From an uncultured Mycolicibacterium sp. (GTDB lineage Bacteria; Actinomycetota; Actinomycetes; Mycobacteriales; Mycobacteriaceae), in assembly GCF_937941905.1 (NCBI RefSeq), contig NZ_CALDGS010000102.1, positions 1-22,414 on the forward strand: a stretch of DNA of 22,414 nucleotides, given 5' to 3'. The number at the start of each line of letters is the position of its first letter. Position 1 is the first letter of the stretch. The notes under the pieces are model-generated. The model made no database searches, was not told the origin of the DNA, and saw only the letters and a program-made list of their open reading frames with translations. Positions 9,824 through 16,900 of this stretch are shown here, one piece after another. Both the position numbers and the translations under genes were made by a program.

Positions 9824-10228
9824 ATGCGCCTGCGCCCCGCCGCCAGCACCGTCGCCGTTGCCGCCGTCGTCGCCGGCCTGGCCGGCTGCGGCTCCGGCGA
9901 CCGGGACGGCGCCGCCCCCACGATGACCGCCGGCACGTCCGGGGCCCAGATCGAGGTCGGCAACACGATCAACTACGGATCCTTCGGCACCACCGCCGAA
10001 CTGGACTGCGCCGACGGCAAGTCGCTCAACGTCGGCGGCTCCAACAACACGCTGACCGTGCGCGGCCGCTGCGCCAACGTCAACATCGGCGGCGCCGACA
10101 ACCGGATCACCCTGGACCGGGTCGAGCACACGCTGACCGTGGTGGGCCTGAACAACATCGTCAGCTACCGCGCGGGCGACCCGCAGGTCGACGACCTGGG
10201 TTCGGGCAACCGGATCGACAAGGGGTAG
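9824..10228 (+). CDS. DUF3060 lipoprotein (Rv0679c-like)
   Basis: A 134-aa predicted lipoprotein: hydrophobic signal, lipobox LAGC with Cys22, a Gly/Ser/Thr-rich linker (about 23-45), then a DUF3060 region. The repeat turns place Asn at 75, 93 and 111, exactly 18 apart, with C62 and C83 likely paired. The ending VSYRAGDP matches VLYRHGDP of the upstream gene, so the two are tandem paralogues, one lipidated and one secreted. GGAGG lies 10 bases before the ATG. Rv0679c of M. tuberculosis is a surface lipoprotein of unknown function. Confidence 0.87.
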   Translation: MRLRPAASTVAVAAVVAGLAGCGSGDRDGAAPTMTAGTSGAQIEVGNTINYGSFGTTAELDCADGKSLNVGGSNNTLTVRGRCANVNIGGADNRITLDRVEHTLTVVGLNNIVSYRAGDPQVDDLGSGNRIDKG

Positions 10229-10252
10229 CCGCACCCCTTCCCCGCGCCCCCG

Positions 10253-10311
10253 GCGAGCGTGCGGTTTCGTACCCGACACGCCGGCCGGGCCGTACCGCAT
10301 CGCACGCTCGC
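10253..10311. terminator. Inverted repeat between convergent DUF3060 and echA4 genes
   Basis: Perfect 11-base arms GCGAGCGTGCG (10253-10263) and CGCACGCTCGC (10301-10311) flank a 37-base GC-rich interior. The element fills the gap where the DUF3060 pair (plus) and echA4 (minus) converge, the usual place for a bidirectional terminator. No long U-run is present. The arm sequence resembles the GCGAGCAGACG arms after tetR and rpoC in this window. Confidence 0.6.
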
Positions 10312-10328
10312 GGCGCAGCGCACGGTGC

Positions 10329-11093
10329 TCAGGCCGGCGCGCCGTGGCGTCCCGCCCCGGCGGTGAACCGCGCCGCGCCCGCCATCGCCTCGTGGCCGAC
10401 CCGCGCGATGCTGCCGAACTCGTGGGCCATCGCCTCGGCCTCGGGCCGGCCCCACTGGTGCAGCACCGAGGCCCGATCGGCGCGCAGGCAGGCCTGCGGC
10501 AGCCGGGCCAGTTCGGCGGCCAGTTCCTCGGCGCGGGCACGCGCCTGCCCGGTCGGCACCACCCGGTTGGCCAACCCGATCGCCAGCGCCTCGTCAGCGC
10601 CGACCGGCCGGCCGGTCAGGATGAGGTCCATCGCGCGGCTCTCGCCGATCAGCCGCGGCAGCCGCACGGTGCCGCCGTCGATGAGCGGCACGCCCCAGCG
10701 CCGGCAGAACACGCCGAGCACCGCGTCCTGTTCGACCACCCGCAGGTCGCACCACAGCGCCAGTTCCAGCCCGCCGGCGACGGCGTGACCGCTGATCGCG
10801 GCGATGGCGGGTTTGGACAGCACCATCCGGGTCGGGCCCATCGGGCCGGGCCCGTCGCGGTGCAGCGGGTTGGCCCGCTCGGTGCCGAACGCCTTGAGAT
10901 CGGCTCCGGCGCAGAAGGTTCCGTTCGCACCCCAGAGCACCGCGACGGCGGCGTCGGCGTCGGCCTCGAACGCCTCGAACGCCGCGTGCAGCGCCAGCGC
11001 GGTGGGGCCGTCGACGGCGTTGCGAACCTCCGGCCGGTCCAGAATCACCGTGGTGACCGGCCCGTTGCGCTCCACCCGGACCGGTTCGCTCAT
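10329..11093 (-). CDS. echA4: Crotonase/enoyl-CoA hydratase family protein (EchA4-like)
   Basis: A 254-aa crotonase-fold protein acting on acyl-CoA thioesters. The oxyanion-hole segments are visible (FCAGADLKAF about 60-69 and SGHAVAGGLELA about 101-112). The first catalytic acid, rat Glu144, is E110. The second, rat Glu164 in the usual GQPE motif, is replaced: the segment reads GVFCRRWGVPLIDGG, with C130 at that position. Simple hydratase activity is therefore doubtful, and another crotonase reaction is possible. The ATG overlaps the fadE8 stop by four bases (ATGA). Gene pair and order match Rv0672-Rv0673. Confidence 0.88.
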   Translation of the reverse strand: MSEPVRVERNGPVTTVILDRPEVRNAVDGPTALALHAAFEAFEADADAAVAVLWGANGTFCAGADLKAFGTERANPLHRDGPGPMGPTRMVLSKPAIAAISGHAVAGGLELALWCDLRVVEQDAVLGVFCRRWGVPLIDGGTVRLPRLIGESRAMDLILTGRPVGADEALAIGLANRVVPTGQARARAEELAAELARLPQACLRADRASVLHQWGRPEAEAMAHEFGSIARVGHEAMAGAARFTAGAGRHGAPA

Positions 11094-12718
11094 GCCTTCA
11101 CCAGCGCCCGCTCGAGGATCGGCCCGAGATCCAGGCCGGCGGGCAGGGTGCCGAAGGCCCCGCCCCACTGCCCGCCGAGCCGGGTGGTCAGGAACGCCTC
11201 GGCGACCGCCGGATGGCCGTGGCGCACCAGCAGCGAGCCCTGCAGGGCCAGGCTGATGTGCTCGGCGACCTGCCGGGCACGGTACTCGACGGCGTCGGTG
11301 TCGGCCAGCTGCGCCCGCAGCCCCGCGACGAACGCGTCCAGCCGCGGGTCGGCCCCGGCCGTGCGGCCGAGCTCGTCGAACAGCACCTCGACGCACTGCG
11401 GCCGGGTCGCCATGGCGCGCAACGTGTCCAGCGCGCTGACGTTGCCGGAGCCCTCCCAGATGCCCATCAGCGGGGCCTCCCGGTACAGCCGGGCCATGCC
11501 GTGGTCCTCGACGTAACCGTTGCCGCCCAGGCACTCCATCGCCTCGGCGGCGTGCGGGGTGGCGCGTTTGCACACCCAGTACTTGGCGGCCGGCAGGCCG
11601 ATGCGGCGCAGCAGGGTCTCGCGTTCGTCGCCCCGCACCGCGGCGTCGGTGGCGCCGGCCATCCGCATCGCCAGCACGGTGGCGGCCTCGGCCTCCACCG
11701 CCAGGTCGGCCAGCACGTTGCGCATCAGCGGCTGGTCGATCAGGTAGGCACCGAACGCCTTGCGGTGCTGGGCGTGGTGGGTGGCCCGGGCCAGCCCGGT
11801 GCGCATGCTCGTCGCGCTGGCCAGCGTGCAGTCCAGCCGGGTGAGGTTGACCATCTCGATGATGGTGGGCACGCCGCGGCCCTCCTCGCCGACCAGCCAG
11901 GCGGTGGCGTCGTCGTACTCGACCTCGCTGGAGGCGTTGGCGTGGTTGCCGAGCTTGTTCTTCAACCGCTGCAGCCGCATCCGGTTGCGGCTGCCGTCCG
12001 GCAGCACCCGGGGCAGCAGGAAACAGCTCAGCCCGCCGGGGGCCTGGGCCAGCACCAGAAAGATGTCGCTCATCGGGGCGCTGGTGAACCACTTGTGGCC
12101 GCGCAGCGAGTAGCTGCCGTCGCCGTTGGGCCGGGCCTCGGTGGTGTTGGCGCGCACGTCCGAGCCGCCCTGCTTCTCGGTCATCGACATGCCCGCGGTG
12201 ATCCCGGCCTTGGTGCCCGGCACCTTCGGCTCGGGGTCGTAGACCCGGCTGGTCAGCAGCGGTTCGTAGACCGCGGCCAGCTCGGGGTTGTGCCGCAGCG
12301 CGGGCACCACCGCGTAGGTCATCGAGATCGGGCAGACGTGACCGGGTTCGGGCGTCCACACCGAGAGCTTGGCCGCGCGCACCACGTGCGCGCCCGGCCG
12401 GTCGTCGGCCCAGGGCGCGGCGTGCACGCCGTGGGCGATCGCGGTGCGCATCAGCTCGTGGTAGGCGGGGTCGTACTCGACCTCGTCGATGCGGTGCCCG
12501 TAGCGGTCGTGGGTGTGCAGCACGGGCTGGTTGCGGTCGGCGAGCTCGCCCCAGCGCTGCACCTCGGCGGTGCCGGACAGCGCCCCGAGCTCGGTGACCT
12601 CGTCGGCGCCCCACCCGCCGCCCTCCCGGTCGAGCGCCTCCATGAGCACCGGGGAGGTGGCGGGGTTGTACCCCTCGAACGGCGGAACCTGATTGGTGAC
12701 GACGTGTGTGTCGGCCAT
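11090..12718 (-). CDS. fadE8: AidB-like acyl-CoA dehydrogenase (FadE8)
   Basis: A flavin-dependent acyl-CoA dehydrogenase family protein of 542 aa, the length I recall for M. tuberculosis FadE8 and close to E. coli AidB. Visible features are the FAD-binding segment MTEKQGGSDV (179-188), RGHKWFTSAP (206-215), MECLGGNGYVED (394-405), and E422 in IWEGSGN where the catalytic base lies in AidB. The C-terminal extra domain of the AidB group is present. ATG at 12716-12718 has no clear ribosome site. It is translationally coupled to echA4. The physiological substrate is unknown; AidB itself is linked to alkylation damage, so the position two genes from nfo is suggestive only. Confidence 0.92.
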   Translation of the reverse strand: MADTHVVTNQVPPFEGYNPATSPVLMEALDREGGGWGADEVTELGALSGTAEVQRWGELADRNQPVLHTHDRYGHRIDEVEYDPAYHELMRTAIAHGVHAAPWADDRPGAHVVRAAKLSVWTPEPGHVCPISMTYAVVPALRHNPELAAVYEPLLTSRVYDPEPKVPGTKAGITAGMSMTEKQGGSDVRANTTEARPNGDGSYSLRGHKWFTSAPMSDIFLVLAQAPGGLSCFLLPRVLPDGSRNRMRLQRLKNKLGNHANASSEVEYDDATAWLVGEEGRGVPTIIEMVNLTRLDCTLASATSMRTGLARATHHAQHRKAFGAYLIDQPLMRNVLADLAVEAEAATVLAMRMAGATDAAVRGDERETLLRRIGLPAAKYWVCKRATPHAAEAMECLGGNGYVEDHGMARLYREAPLMGIWEGSGNVSALDTLRAMATRPQCVEVLFDELGRTAGADPRLDAFVAGLRAQLADTDAVEYRARQVAEHISLALQGSLLVRHGHPAVAEAFLTTRLGGQWGGAFGTLPAGLDLGPILERALVKA

Positions 12719-12763
12719 GTCGCCACTGTCCCACGTTTCCCCGCCCCGGGCGAGGGGGTTTCG

Positions 12764-12775
12764 CCCCGCGCGGGG
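12764..12775. other. 12-base GC palindrome before fadE8
   Basis: CCCCGCGCGGGG lies in the 61-base gap between the PAP2 gene and fadE8, with further G/C runs beside it. It could pause transcription after the PAP2 gene. No TANNNT box for a separate fadE8 promoter was found in this gap, so readthrough from upstream is likely. Confidence 0.3.
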
Positions 12776-12779
12776 GCGG

Positions 12780-13703
12780 TCAGTCGGCCGGTGCCGGCGT
12801 GGGCCCGGGGGCCGCCGGCCGGCCGCGCAGCCGCTGGTAGCGGCCGATCGCCAGGACGGCCGCGGCGGCGAAGGCCCAGCCCAGCAGCACGTCGACGACG
12901 AAGTGCTCGGCGGTGTAGACCAGGGTGAACGCCATCGTCAGCGGATAGGCCACCAGCAGCGGCCGCCACCGCCGCGCCACCCGGGTCCACAGGAACGCCG
13001 CGATCGCCGCCCACAGCGCGGCGTGCAGCGACGGGATGGCGGCCACCAGGTTGCACGCCGGGTCCGACGGCCCGCCGGCCACCTCGTCGGGGGTGCAGCG
13101 CGCCGCCGCCCACGGCGGGGCGGCCGGCACCAGCGCGTAGCACAGCAGGGCGGCGACGTTGAGGGCGACGAACAGTCGCACGAACGCCTTCCACTCGTCG
13201 CGGTTGCGCAGCCACAGCACCCCGGCGATGACGTAGGGCAGCACGAAGAACGACATGTAGACGCAGCTGATCAGCACCTCCCACCAGGGCGGTTCGGGCA
13301 GCTTCAGCCGCTCCTGCAGCCACACCGTGGGCACCGTGCCGAAGAACAGCAGCCGGTCCATCTCGACCTGCCAGTGCCACAGCGTGGGCCGGCCGAGCGC
13401 GGTGGCCGCACCCCGGGTCAGGTCGTAGGCGATCAGGATCAGCGCGAACGGCAGCCAGTCGCGGACCACGTACCACATCCGCCGGCCCCGGCCGATGCTG
13501 GCGGCCAGCAGCCCGGTGCAGATGTAGACCAGCAGCCGTTCCCGGTTGAACGCGAACCCGTCGGTGACGGTGAGGCAACCCACGGCCGCGGCCCAGGCGG
13601 CCACCGCCAGGTGCCGCAGCCGACGCAGCCGGTCGGGGGCCGGCCGCTCATCCGGCGGGGCGGCCGGCGGGTGGTTGTCGATCCGCTCGTCGATCGTGGA
13701 CAC
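12780..13703 (-). CDS. PAP2/Aur1-like membrane phosphatase or phosphotransferase
   Basis: A 307-aa multi-pass membrane protein with about six hydrophobic helices after a soluble N-terminus. It has the two lipid-phosphatase motifs in the Aur1/inositol-phosphorylceramide-synthase form: IPSLHAALW (223-231, H227) and YTAEHFVVDV (263-272, H267 and D271). Proteins of this type remove or transfer phosphate head groups on lipids, with the active site facing outside. The GTG start has GGGAGGG five bases upstream. It sits between nfo and fadE8, where M. tuberculosis carries lpqP instead. The lipid substrate cannot be read from the sequence. Confidence 0.87.
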   Translation of the reverse strand: MSTIDERIDNHPPAAPPDERPAPDRLRRLRHLAVAAWAAAVGCLTVTDGFAFNRERLLVYICTGLLAASIGRGRRMWYVVRDWLPFALILIAYDLTRGAATALGRPTLWHWQVEMDRLLFFGTVPTVWLQERLKLPEPPWWEVLISCVYMSFFVLPYVIAGVLWLRNRDEWKAFVRLFVALNVAALLCYALVPAAPPWAAARCTPDEVAGGPSDPACNLVAAIPSLHAALWAAIAAFLWTRVARRWRPLLVAYPLTMAFTLVYTAEHFVVDVLLGWAFAAAAVLAIGRYQRLRGRPAAPGPTPAPAD

Positions 13704-13726
13704 GGATGCCCTCCCGGGTGCCGGGC

Positions 13727-13759
13727 GTCGACCGTTCGGGTCGACTGTCGGTCACCCTA
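13727..13759 (-). promoter_or_regulatory. Candidate promoter and palindrome upstream of the PAP2 gene
   Basis: The minus-strand -10 box TAGGGT lies at 13754-13759, with a start near 13747. Just downstream is the perfect inverted repeat GTCGACC-GTTCG-GGTCGAC (13727-13745). It could be an operator over the early transcript or a 5' hairpin in the leader. No known regulator was recognised. Confidence 0.45.
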
Positions 13760-13814
13760 GGGGCAACCGCGGGTTCACCCGGGGTTTCGCAGCGGATTCG
13801 ATACCCGCTCGTGA

Positions 13815-14567
13815 TCAGCCCAGGTGCTCGCGCAGGAAGGCGATGTCGTCCTTGCGTCCCTCGGCGGCGGTCTCGCAGATCACCGGCGCGCCGGCGGCCT
13901 GGACCACCGCGACCAGCAGCTGCGGGTCGATCTGGCCCTTGCCGAAGTTGGCGTGCCGGTCCGCGCCGGAGCCGGCGGCGTCGCGGGAGTCGTTGCAGTG
14001 CACCAGATCGATCCGGCCGGTGATGGCCTTGATCCGCTCGACGGCGTCGATGAGCGCCTCACCGGCCGCCCAGGCGTGGCAGGTGTCCAGGCAGAACCCG
14101 ATGCCGGTGTCGCCGATGTGGTCCCACAGCCGGGCGATGGTGTCGAAGTGGCGGGCCATGGCGTGCTCCCCGCCGGCGGTGTTCTCCAGGTAGACCGGCA
14201 CGTCGGTCTGCAGGCTGTCCAGTGCCTTGCGCCAGCGCTGGAACCCGGCCTCCCAGTCCTTGTCGTCGGCATGGCCGCCGTGCACGATCACCGCGGTGGC
14301 GCCGATCTCGGCGGCGGCGTCGCAGGTGTCCTGCAGGATCTTGCGGCTCGGGATGCGGACCCGGTTGTTGGCCGAGGCGACGTTGATCAGATACGGCGCA
14401 TGGACGTAGAGCGGGATGTTCGCGTTGCGCAGCTGCTCGGCGTCCTCGCGCGGCTCGGGTTTCTTCCAGCTCTGCGGGTTGCCGAGGAAGAACTGCACGA
14501 CGTCCGCCCCCTCGGCCTCCGCGGCGGCCAGCGGGTCGGTGTTGTCGACATGCGATCCGATCAGCAC
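13815..14567 (-). CDS. nfo: Endonuclease IV, AP endonuclease
   Basis: Endonuclease IV, 250 aa, called end (Rv0670) in M. tuberculosis. It cuts the DNA backbone 5' of abasic sites in base-excision repair using three Zn ions. All nine metal ligands of the family are visible: H56, H96, E128, D161, H164, H190, D203, H205 and E232. The start is GTG at 14565-14567 with no ribosome site; TACACT (14574-14579) ends six bases before it, so a leaderless transcript is likely. Location near the 3' end of rpoC is as in other mycobacteria, but eutBC and the mmp locus intervene here. Confidence 0.97.
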   Translation of the reverse strand: MLIGSHVDNTDPLAAAEAEGADVVQFFLGNPQSWKKPEPREDAEQLRNANIPLYVHAPYLINVASANNRVRIPSRKILQDTCDAAAEIGATAVIVHGGHADDKDWEAGFQRWRKALDSLQTDVPVYLENTAGGEHAMARHFDTIARLWDHIGDTGIGFCLDTCHAWAAGEALIDAVERIKAITGRIDLVHCNDSRDAAGSGADRHANFGKGQIDPQLLVAVVQAAGAPVICETAAEGRKDDIAFLREHLG

Positions 14568-14573
14568 GCGGCC

Positions 14574-14579
14574 AGTGTA
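14574..14579 (-). promoter_or_regulatory. Candidate leaderless promoter of nfo
   Basis: TACACT on the minus strand fits the TANNNT -10 pattern and is six bases before the GTG start codon, which has no Shine-Dalgarno. This is the spacing seen for leaderless mycobacterial mRNAs, where the start codon is the first transcribed triplet. Confidence 0.6.
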
Positions 14580-14580
14580 G

Positions 14581-14610
14581 TGAGCCGGCCCGACTGCCGC
14601 CGCCGGCTCA
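14581..14610 (-). terminator. Hairpin at the end of eutC
   Basis: The 9-bp stem TGAGCCGGC (14581-14589) with GCCGGCTCA (14602-14610) includes the eutC stop codon and has a 12-base loop. It lies just before the nfo promoter. No U-run follows, so termination efficiency is uncertain. Confidence 0.5.
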
Positions 14611-15363
14611 ACCGGCCTCCAGCATCCCGCCCCGGGAGGTGTCCTTGAGCTCGACCCCGGAGCGTCCGAGCCGGCGCGCGCCGTCCACCAGCGCCGCGCA
14701 CACCGCGGCCGCCTCGGCGTAGCCCAGACCGGTGCCGTGGATGTTGGAGATGCAGTTGCGGTCGGCGTCGGTGCGGCCGGGGGCGGGACGGTGGGTCAGG
14801 TAGATCCCGAGGCTGTCCGACACCGACAGGCCGGGCCGCTCCCCGATCAGCACGAGCACGGTCGACACGCCCAGCGCCCGGCCGATGTGGTCGCCGATCG
14901 CCACCCGGGCCTGGGTGGCGACGACGGCGGGGGCGATCCGGTACCGGCCGTCGAACGCCGCCAGCAGCGCCGTCACCAGCGGCACCGCGTGCCGCGTCAC
15001 CGCCTGCGCGGAAAGCCCGTCGGCGACGACGATGCCGATGTCGGCCCCGGTGTCGGGCAGTGTCGAGACGTCGGCCGGGACACGGCCGAGGTCGGGCCGG
15101 CGCAGATACTCGCCGCGGTCGCGGGCGCGGCTGGCGACGTGGTGCACCGGGCCCAGGCCGAGCCGCTCCAGGCCGGCCGCCACCGGTTCGACGGCCAGCG
15201 GCACGTGCACCGCGTCGCGGGCCAGCGCGTGGTCGGCCCTGAACCGCAGCACCGAACGGATCGGTTCGGACACCCCGGCCGCGCCCAGCCCGATCCGGGC
15301 CGGGGTGTAGGCGCGCAGCGGCGCCCAGGCGTCGTCGCCGGTGGGGTCGGGGGCGGTGCTCAT
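14608..15363 (-). CDS. eutC: Ethanolamine ammonia-lyase small subunit
   Basis: EutC, 251 aa. With EutB it forms the adenosylcobalamin-dependent enzyme that splits ethanolamine into acetaldehyde and ammonia. The small subunit supplies part of the cobalamin site. Conserved segments are VVADGLSAQA (about 112-121), IGERPGLSVSDSLGIYLT (173-190) and DRNCISNIHGTGLGY (201-215). The ATG shares one base with the eutB stop (TGATG), giving tight coupling and equal synthesis. Length is slightly below the enteric EutC. It is complete, with no sign of damage. Confidence 0.96.
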   Translation of the reverse strand: MSTAPDPTGDDAWAPLRAYTPARIGLGAAGVSEPIRSVLRFRADHALARDAVHVPLAVEPVAAGLERLGLGPVHHVASRARDRGEYLRRPDLGRVPADVSTLPDTGADIGIVVADGLSAQAVTRHAVPLVTALLAAFDGRYRIAPAVVATQARVAIGDHIGRALGVSTVLVLIGERPGLSVSDSLGIYLTHRPAPGRTDADRNCISNIHGTGLGYAEAAAVCAALVDGARRLGRSGVELKDTSRGGMLEAG

Positions 15364-16772
15364 CACCCCACCCCCAGGGCGCGCAGTTCGGACGTGCCCA
15401 GCTCGGCCGGCCGCACCCGGCCGGCCCCGTCGGCGATGCCCATCCGCATCAGCCACTGCTCGAATTCCGGTGCGGCGCGCAGGTTCAGCACCCGCCGGGC
15501 GTAGAGCACGTCGTGGAAGGACAGGCTCTGGTAGCCGAGCATCACGTCGTCGGCGCCGGGCACGGCGATGACGAACGCCGCACCGGCCGCGCCGAGCAGC
15601 GTCAGCAGGACGTCCATGTCGTCCTGGTCGGCCTCGGCATGGTTGGTGTAGCACACGTCGACACCCATCGGCAGGCCGAGCAGTTTGCCGCAGAAGTGGT
15701 CCTCCAGGCCGGCGCGGATGATCTGCTTGCCGTCGTAGAGGTACTCCGGTCCGATGAACCCGACCACGGTGTTGATCAGCAACGGCTCCAGGGCGCGGGC
15801 CAGGCCGTAGGCCCGGGCCTCCAGGGTCTGCTGGTCGACGGGGCGGCCGTCCACGCCGAGGTGGGCGTTGGCCGAAAGTGCCGAGCCCTGCCCGGTTTCC
15901 AGGTACATGACGTTGTCGCCGACGGTGCCGCGGCGCAGTTCGCGGGCCGCGGCGTTGGCCTCCAGCAGCATCTCGACCGTCACGCCGAAGCTGTCGTTGG
16001 CCTGCTCGGTGCCGGCGATCGACTGGAACACCAGGTCCACCGGCACATCGCGCTCGATCAGCGACATCGTCGTGGTCACGTGCGCGAGCACGCAGGTCTG
16101 GGTGGGGATGTCGAAGCGCTGCCGGATGTCGTCGAGCAGGTACAGCAGTTCGGCGGCGGCGTCCGGCGAGTCGGTGGCGGGATTGATGCCGATGACGGCG
16201 TCGCCGCACCCGTTGAGCAGCCCGTCGAGTACCGCTGCCGCAACACCTTTCGGGTGGTCGGTGGGGTGGTTGGGCTGCAATCGGGTGGCCATCCGCCCGG
16301 GCAGGCCGATCGTGGTGCGGAACGCCGCGGTCGGTGCGACCGCGGCGGCGGCCAGGACGAGGTCCTGGTTGCGCATGATCTTCGAGACCGCCGCGACCAT
16401 CTCCGGGGTGAGGCCGCCCGCGACGGCGGCGATGCGCTGCCCGCCGTCGTCGCGGACGGCGGTGTTCATCAGCCAGTCGCGCAGGTCGCCGACCGTCATG
16501 TGGGCCAGGTGCTCGGCGAAGACCTGCCGGTCGTGGGTGTCGATGATCAGCCGGGTGACCGAGTCGGTCTCGTACGGGACGACCGGTTGCTCGAGGATCG
16601 TCGTCAGCGGGATGTCGGCGAGCACCCACTGGGCCGCGGCGCGCTCGGCGTCGGATTCGGCGGCGCACCCGGCCAATTCGTCGCCGGAGCGGCGCGGGCT
16701 CGCCTTGGCCAGCACGTCGACCAGACCGTGGAAGGTGTAGGTGTGCCCACCGATCGACTGCGAATACCTCAA
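15363..16772 (-). CDS. eutB: Ethanolamine ammonia-lyase large subunit
   Basis: EutB, 469 aa, the TIM-barrel catalytic subunit of B12-dependent ethanolamine ammonia-lyase. Substrate-binding residues of the E. coli enzyme appear in place: R164 and Q166 in TRLQPNHP, N197 in GINPATDS, E292 in YLETGQGSA, and the Asp in GVDVCYTNH. The start is TTG at 16770-16772, supported by GGAGG four bases upstream and by the family N-terminus; no ATG fits. It is 128 bases downstream of mmpL, with its own candidate promoter (TAGCAT). No eutA, permease or microcompartment gene is next to it, so cytosolic use of ethanolamine as a nitrogen or carbon source is inferred. Confidence 0.97.
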   Translation of the reverse strand: MRYSQSIGGHTYTFHGLVDVLAKASPRRSGDELAGCAAESDAERAAAQWVLADIPLTTILEQPVVPYETDSVTRLIIDTHDRQVFAEHLAHMTVGDLRDWLMNTAVRDDGGQRIAAVAGGLTPEMVAAVSKIMRNQDLVLAAAAVAPTAAFRTTIGLPGRMATRLQPNHPTDHPKGVAAAVLDGLLNGCGDAVIGINPATDSPDAAAELLYLLDDIRQRFDIPTQTCVLAHVTTTMSLIERDVPVDLVFQSIAGTEQANDSFGVTVEMLLEANAAARELRRGTVGDNVMYLETGQGSALSANAHLGVDGRPVDQQTLEARAYGLARALEPLLINTVVGFIGPEYLYDGKQIIRAGLEDHFCGKLLGLPMGVDVCYTNHAEADQDDMDVLLTLLGAAGAAFVIAVPGADDVMLGYQSLSFHDVLYARRVLNLRAAPEFEQWLMRMGIADGAGRVRPAELGTSELRALGVG

Positions 16773-16811
16773 CGGGCCTCCACGCTCACGAGCCGGCGGT
16801 TCGACGAGTTC

Positions 16812-16817
16812 ATGCTA
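16812..16817 (-). promoter_or_regulatory. Candidate -10 box of eutBC
   Basis: TAGCAT on the minus strand fits TANNNT, 39 bases before the TTG start. Transcription would begin near 16805 and the short leader would include the GGAGG site. No good -35 is visible, which fits an activator-dependent promoter (inference); the tandem repeat at 16841-16892 lies just upstream. Confidence 0.4.
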
Positions 16818-16840
16818 GGAAGGCCCGGGCCGGCCCGCCA

Positions 16841-16892
16841 CCGGAGCGGAGTGACGTCACACACCCCCGGAGCGCAGCGACATCACGCCCCC
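16841..16892. repeat. Two tandem 26-base repeats upstream of eutB
   Basis: Two direct copies, 16841-16866 and 16867-16892, agree at most positions; both begin CCGGAGCG and carry GAC(G/A)TCAC. The first contains the perfect 10-base palindrome GTGACGTCAC (16851-16860). On the minus strand each copy can be read as a tiny frame starting V-M/T-S-L-R-S-G-G, and the two frames overlap by GTGA at 16857-16860. They could be regulator binding sites for eutBC, or leader peptides if transcription starts further upstream. Confidence 0.6.
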
Positions 16893-16900
16893 AGCCCGGT

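Noticed and set aside
12722..12728. GCCACTG as part of a cobalamin riboswitch
   Set aside because: It stands alone before fadE8, with no other B12-box elements and too little room. The gap upstream of eutB, where a B12 switch might be expected, also lacks them.
10329..12734. 801-codon minus-strand frame running through fadE8 into echA4
   Set aside because: Only its last 254 codons form the EchA4 protein. The upstream part is an out-of-frame reading of fadE8 and the real echA4 ATG overlaps the fadE8 stop.
12719..12779. KstR operator in front of fadE8-echA4
   Set aside because: The gap was scanned for AACnnGTT on both strands and none is present, although echA4 is linked to sterol regulation in M. 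tuberculosis from memory.
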